DNA of 64,000 nt from Drechslerella dactyloides (lineage: Eukaryota > Ascomycota > Orbiliomycetes > Orbiliales > Orbiliaceae): positions 682,001 to 746,000 of the forward strand of contig JAGTWJ010000013.1 in assembly GCA_020064725.1 (NCBI GenBank), written 5' to 3'. A program made the position numbers and the translations under genes. The notes beneath the pieces were generated by a model. It saw only the letters and a program-made list of their open reading frames with translations, was not told the origin of the DNA and searched no databases. Each line of letters opens with the position of its first letter. Position 1 is the stretch's first letter. This document shows positions 58,808-64,000 of the stretch, one piece after another.

Positions 58808-60633
58808 TTACGGCGACTGCTCCGGTTGCTCGTCACAGTGATCCAGAAAGTCTATAAACTCGTCGCCAAAGTCGTACCACCGCCCGACGCCCCCTTCTCT
58901 CGCCATCGCCGCGCCGCGTTCTCCAGGCGCCCACCCGTCGGCCTTCATTTGCTTCCACAGCTCCTTGGCGCCCCAGACACCGTCGGCAAGCTCTCCATCG
59001 CTGTCTTGTGATCTCGGGCGTCGGTAGGGCCGGTAGACAGGTAATAACCAGTCCCAGAGCCTCGGCCCCATGATTTGCTTGAAGTTGCGTTTGAAGCCTA
59101 CCCGCCAAGGGTGTAAGCCTGTCGGAGTGAGGTATATTCTATAGTAGCGTCGTGGAGCAGCGAGGGTGTCTTCCGGAACTTCTTTAGATGCAGTGGGCGA
59201 GGTGGGTGAAAGCATTGGCGACATCATGGGCGATCTAACAGGGGACGCTAAACGACGTGGCGATGGCAGCGGAAGCAATAAGCGTCGTTGGAACCCGGCA
59301 TCTTCGTCTCTGGTGCCGTCATTTTTAAGCCAAAAGGGCTTGGCTTGTGGCTGGCGGCCCGGGTTTCTAGAAGTCGAGGAAGTTCTGCTGCGGCGGGTTG
59401 GTTCCAGGTCTTGGTTGGGGTCAAGGCGGGCCACGAAGTACCGTTTAGTTTTGCGGTCAAAGTTTTCGAGGGTAGAGGAGCCCCAGTATAACATCTGCAG
59501 GCTTGTGATGAACATTCCGATGATGAAGAGACCAAAGAAACCACCCCTGAGAGAACATATCAGCATGTACGCTCATTTCTATAGCGTTTCTCAATCGCGG
59601 TCATAAAATTCACACTTACATTGCAATCACGGCAACCCAATGGCCGTCGTCTTGCGTGAACCCACGCTGGTCAACCTTTTCCTTGAAAAATATAGCCATA
59701 CAGATCACGGTGTAGATGCAATATAGACTGCCATAGCCAACAAACTGGACAAAGAACTTGTACGACGTGAGGCCCACCACACCACCAACCCACGGACAAA
59801 AATGATCAAAGTTCTCTACACATCGCCCCACTTCTGAGCAATGATGGGTCCTGTCCGGCTTGTAGTTTCCACAGCGAGCACACCACCTGACTTCGCCGTT
59901 AGCATCGCAAAGGAATATATCTCGCAAGAAAACCTGGGTGAGAGGTTGACGAAGAGGCCGGCCTGACTGATCCTCTGGACGAGAAGTGAGGGCCTGAAAG
60001 CCACCTCCAGGGCTTAAAGTCGGACTGGTAACAACAGCCAGTGGTCCGGCCTGAGGCGAGCCGGCCTGGGGCGATGTAGGCGAAGCGGGCCCAGTCGCAG
60101 CAGGATCCTGTGGCTGTGACGATGCCTTCTCGTCTCGAGCGGTAGATCCAATCGCAGGAGGTACCCAGGCTTGCTTGCCCTCGCCAGATGTTCCATATGC
60201 ATTCGGCCCGAGCGGGGTGTAACCAGGGTTAAACATAATAGTGAAAACAACTCGGTAGTACGCGGCGGCCATCAACAGCAAAAAGATAAGGTAGCCAACC
60301 ATCAGGCCGATCGCTGTGGCGGTCCGAGGCCCGGGGCCCGAGCTGGAAACGATAGTAGGGATTTTGGATGCATGCTTGGGACGATTATCTGTCGCGGGAG
60401 GATGAAGCAGAAAGTTGACTGTCCAACAGCGGCATTGCATCAATGCTTCGTTAGTCTGAAACTGCGTTCCTGCAGCATGAATGCGACAGAAGAGAAAAAA
60501 CTCAAGGCGCACAGGCAGGAAACTTACTGCACAGCCTAACCAGAAAGACGTATGTTGCATAGCCAGCCATCCCCGTCAGCACTACAGGCATGAAGCGGGC
60601 CGTCCAGATGTTGGCCTGGCGTCTGTCGCACAT
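58808..60633 (-). CDS. palmitoyltransferase, PFA5-like DHHC family
   Basis: Three minus-strand exons, 60633-60528, 60418-59620 and 59546-58808, join in phase to 547 residues. The first exon, MCDRRQANIWTARFMPVVLTG, continues as a membrane span typical of Pfa5. Exon 2 holds a second span (IGLMVGYLIFLLLMAAAYY), a Pro/Ser-rich loop and the cysteine-rich DHHC domain: WCARCGNYKPDRTHHCSEVG, then RCVENFDHFCPWVGGVVGLT. The active tetrad is DHFC rather than DHHC; the catalytic cysteine and first histidine remain. Spans three and four follow. Exon 3 ends in a long Pro/Arg/Ser-rich cytosolic tail. DHHC enzymes S-acylate membrane proteins at Golgi, endosome or plasma membrane. Length suits fungal Pfa5. 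Confidence 0.85.
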
Positions 60634-63600
60634 TTCGGAGTCGACGTCTGCAGATAGTTAACTTTGTCGGCGCTGCCCTCGACGGCAGAATGGTGACGCG
60701 ATGGGAGCCGACGAGCCAGTAGGATTTCCGGAACGAGATGGGTCAAATGGTTATCGATACGGTCCTGCAGCAAAAGCATGATGGTGGAGGCAGGAAGGAA
60801 GGAAGAGAAAAATCTATTTTGCCGTGGATTCTCGGGGCGCAGAGTGATGCGGCAGTGACCTTATCGCGCGTGCTTGTGGACGCAAATTGGAGAGGCGGTG
60901 CCGTAGCTTAGGCCATCCGACTGTAGGCGAGAGGGAGCGGCTCCGCAGGTATTCCTGTGAGAAGAAGTCTGGTGACCGGCCAGCGAATTGCAGAGGCGGA
61001 ACCGTCGAGAAGATGGCCCTCCATGCACCCAGCCGAGGCAGAGGTGGATATACGAGGAGGAAGGTCGCAGATGGGGAATTCTGCAGAAGGACGCTGACAT
61101 CACACAGGGAAATGCGAAATTGCAGGGGCACATGAATTCGTGCTGCCAGGCACCATTCTTTCTCTTTGGCCAGGAACAGCCTGCCTGCGGATCTGGCCGG
61201 CAAACGCGTCCAGCTGGCGGCAGGCCTCGGGGCCGGGCTGCGCTGATGTGTTGCGCTACCTGCTGTTGTGTTGCTCCTTTGTCGCGATGTTGTCGAATTG
61301 TCAAACGGACAAACGATCACATGATCCTTCGAGGCTGCGGACCGCGTTGCGCAGCGCGCAGCTTCCAGCGCCAGCGCGAGATTGCGCATGTCGAAAAGCA
61401 CCGGTGGTCAGGCGGGAATGCAACGGCGAATGTGCGCCTGGAATGTCCATGAATGACGGGAGCATGCCGACTCAATCCCCTCAGACTACCCGCGAATAAT
61501 GCGCTTTCACAAGCTTGAGTATTCGCGCAGAGGTATGGTGGATGTACATCCGTGACCGCGGCCGATTCTTGTTTGCTTTCTGAGCAGCTGGGCTGAGCTC
61601 TGTGCAGCTGTGGAAGTGTGGCGCACTGGCCATTCGATACACTCGATACATCCGATTCCACGGCCCAAGGCTCCACATAATCGGTTTCGATCGGTGCTCT
61701 CGAGATCCAAGGAACCGAGATAGCGTGTGCATGCAAAGCAGGTCTGTACCAGATTTAGGCATGCCTTGCTGCGATCCTCATCCACGATCCACTCGAGATT
61801 CAGGAAGACCGAAAGCTGTTCAGCGCCTAGTCTCGGGGACGCTGACCCTGCGAGCTTGTTCAGCGCCCCAGCGTGGACATGTACATTGTACATGACATCT
61901 CCCGCGCTCCCAGGCTTCTTAGCGTCCCCGTCTTCAAGGATTCATTCGTTTTGATCCCGCCAACTCTAGCATTCCGCGCCGGGTATCCCTGCAAAGTCAT
62001 GATATGATGCGACGCACGACGCTGGAGCCACCGGCGGAACGAAGATCCGGACGATGCTTCAGCGCGCAGCGCGAGACTAGCGACTGGATACCGCAAGCTT
62101 TCAAAACGCGTGGGCATCTCCAAAAACGGTCATCGAACGCAAATGAGAGATCTACAATCCCACGTGAACAATTAGCCCGTTTCTTCTGTTCCTAAAACTA
62201 GGGTTGGGATCCACCTACGAGCGTTGAAGGATCGTGATGGCCCTGGAGTCGGCGGCGTTGAGAAGCCAGGCCACTAGTTCGCGAAATCTTAGCTGCGACA
62301 CCCCTATCTCCCTAAAGTCGACTTTATGGAATTTGGCCTTCAGACACACCTCAAGCTGTAAGAAGAAAAAACAAATTGGAGCTTGGGTGTCGCAAAATGC
62401 CTTTTGGGTGCTGTTTGATGTCGTGATTGGTGGGGATAGTTGCAAGGCGTTGCTTGTTGTTGGTGCAGTCGACGCAACATGTATCCGCCGACGGTGACAC
62501 AGCTGTACGGTGCACCTTCGAATCGGTGTCCCATTCGCAACTACAATGCACCGCCTCCAGCCGAAAGTCGTTTGCCAATCCGAATCCACATTCGCAAGGA
62601 GTTCACCAGACCTGTCGCTATCTGCCCGAACTGCATGTGAACGCAGAGCGCTCGATTGGTGGCTACATGGGAGCCCGCACCCTAGACACCAATGTGAATG
62701 AGCTCATGGTTCATCCAAGTGCCTTGGAAAAGGAAATGTGCATCTATGGTATCAAGAATATAGTACTAGCGTATAGTATACAATGCATATATGTATGTTT
62801 ATACACTTTCAACGCAGATGGCTGGATAGACGTAGACTTGTTCGCAAAATGGAAAACCAAGTAAATCGCGTCTCACAGTCATAACTGCCATCGGCATCTC
62901 CAGCTCGCAAAGCCAAAGATCGGATACGGTATACCGGTAGTATGCATAGCGAGCCCTACAGCAGCAGCTATCAAATGCAGTAATGACAAAAACCATGCAG
63001 CTACATGCTACAAAGGAACAGTAATCTCCAACAGATGTGAATCCTTGCCTTAGTCTAATTTGCGGACCCCTAGCTAACCCAGCAGGCTCGTCATGACCAC
63101 AATCGATAGCGGCAGCAGACCAATAGGAGCCCGCTCTTATGATAAGACTGCTACTTTGATATCCACTCATCTCACCGTGACGTCCCAGGCGATATTCGCC
63201 GCCGGCCATACAGATGCAAGCGCTATCGTCGCCTCCGGGCTAAGGCTTGTATTTCAAAGGATTGGCCTACTACGGTCTGTGTCTCAGTACGCTAGCCAGC
63301 GCCGCCGCGACCTGTAGCAAGTCGGCGGACATCCGGGATTCTCCCTGACCGTTATGCCAGGCCGGTTGTATCGCCGAATTCCGCCAACAACCCACGGTAG
63401 ATGTGAGGGATTGAAATTTATATAAACCCGTTTCCTCGACTCTTTTTTCCACCATCATCAAGCTTCCAGTTTACTCTATTACTTTTCTGATCACCAAAAT
63501 CAGGTTTTCCGCCTCTCGATCCCATCGCCACCATCTCTCGATTTCGAGTTTATAAACCCTCAGTCTTCCAAGTTTTCTCTTCTCCAAGCGCAAGCCTCTA

Positions 63601-63797
63601 GTTGACGAAGAACCACCACGGCCTATTACCAGCCTGACATCTTACCGGAAACTCCGGAATTCGCAAACCCAGACCCATATTCAAACGCCTTGAGCATCTA
63701 CACACCCTGCGATCCACGGTTCAAGCAGCTTGGGCTCCTGGAACGTCAACCACCACCAATTACTCTTCTCGCTGATTCAAGAACCCCAAGCCCACTC
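60634..63797. other. intergenic, about 3.2 kb
   Basis: GC-richer near 60.9-61.4 kb with many overlapping short frames on both strands but no motif, signal peptide or splice pattern that supports a gene. The last 400 bases form the promoter and leader of the next gene: AATTTATATAAACCC at 63415-63429 is a TATA box, followed by a long pyrimidine-rich leader. Confidence 0.45.
63415..63429 (+). promoter_or_regulatory. TATA box of the right-edge gene
   Basis: TTATATAAACC followed by pyrimidine-rich sequence (CTCGACTCTTTTTTCCACC), a typical fungal promoter/transcription-start arrangement about 370 bp upstream of the ATG. Confidence 0.5.
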
Positions 63798-64000
63798 ATG
63801 GCATACTACCAAAATTTCGACTTCAAGGGCCAGGCTTCGGGCCACGCCCGCCGCCAGCTCGATGGCTCCGTCCCGTCCAGTCCTTATGGCTCATCTGCCG
63901 CCTTCCATCCCAACGCCCGAGCTCGCGGCTCTCCCTCTGCCGTATGCGTCACTCAAGATGCAGCTAGCCCATCTGACGCCCAGCAGGCACGACAGCATCA
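63798..64000 (+). CDS. start of a gene, unknown product (truncated by window edge)
   Basis: The ATG at 63798 follows a long leader and opens a frame that runs to the edge (67 codons). The visible protein begins MAYYQNFDFKGQASGHARRQ and continues rich in Ser, Ala, Pro, Gln and Arg, so it is probably disordered. No domain can be named from this part. An upstream start in the same leader cannot be excluded. Confidence 0.6.
   Translation, partial: MAYYQNFDFKGQASGHARRQLDGSVPSSPYGSSAAFHPNARARGSPSAVCVTQDAASPSDAQQARQH

Noticed and set aside
60887..61499. Overlapping frames of 80-195 codons on both strands near 61 kb
   Set aside because: GC-rich sequence lets all frames stay open. No motif, signal or splice structure supports any of them.
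1..64000. Possible giant mobile element of the Starship type
   Set aside because: No tyrosine-recombinase captain gene or clear flanking direct repeats are visible. The accessory character alone is not enough.

Overview
This window is nuclear DNA of a filamentous ascomycete (Pezizomycotina). The evidence is: GT-AG introns of about 40-100 nt in most genes; a Zn2Cys6 activator with a fungal-specific trans-activation region; a Pfa5-type palmitoyltransferase; a fungal ferric reductase; a HELL-like/NACHT/ankyrin STAND protein; and many unexpressed-looking, AT-rich stretches with decayed genes. I cannot fix the genus. Exon joins below were worked out by hand from splice signals, phase and family motifs.

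Left part (about 1-39 kb) looks like accessory sequence. It holds an alpha/beta-hydrolase (about 2.1-3.5 kb), an F-box protein (4.0-5.0 kb, minus), and a large HELL-like/NACHT/ankyrin gene (6.0-11.3 kb) broken by three frameshifts. A 763-bp foldback element follows, then a small PIN-domain gene divergent from an unknown gene (13.3-15.0 kb), and a badly frameshifted gene with an HExxH motif (15.2-17.6 kb). A repeat-rich block (18.2-20.9 kb) carries a second foldback element between two inverted LTR-like relics. Beyond it lie an HNH-family gene (21.5-22.9 kb), a ferric reductase (23.4-25.6 kb), a purine-nucleoside-phosphorylase-like protein (27.4-28.4 kb), a trypsin-like protein with an in-frame stop (31.7-33.0 kb) and a decayed SF1 helicase (36.0-37.2 kb). 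The hydrolase, HELL-like, phosphorylase-like and trypsin-like domains are all of kinds found as N-terminal effector domains of fungal NLR/STAND proteins, so the left part reads like a decaying island of such modules.

Middle part (38.6-45 kb): two homologous secreted proteins about 3 kb apart in opposite orientation, and a small secreted protein with eight cysteines. The DNA from 44.9 to 49.2 kb shows no convincing gene.

Right part (49-64 kb) is more conventional and intact: a secreted GMC oxidoreductase, a divergent pair (AIF/AMID-like FAD oxidoreductase and Zn2Cys6 regulator) whose shared promoter has two copies of a perfect 10-bp palindrome, a Pfa5-like palmitoyltransferase, and the start of a gene running off the right edge. 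Intact metabolic and housekeeping genes contrast with the broken accessory genes on the left. Whether the breaks are biological decay (including possible RIP-type C-to-T changes) or assembly errors cannot be settled from the sequence alone.
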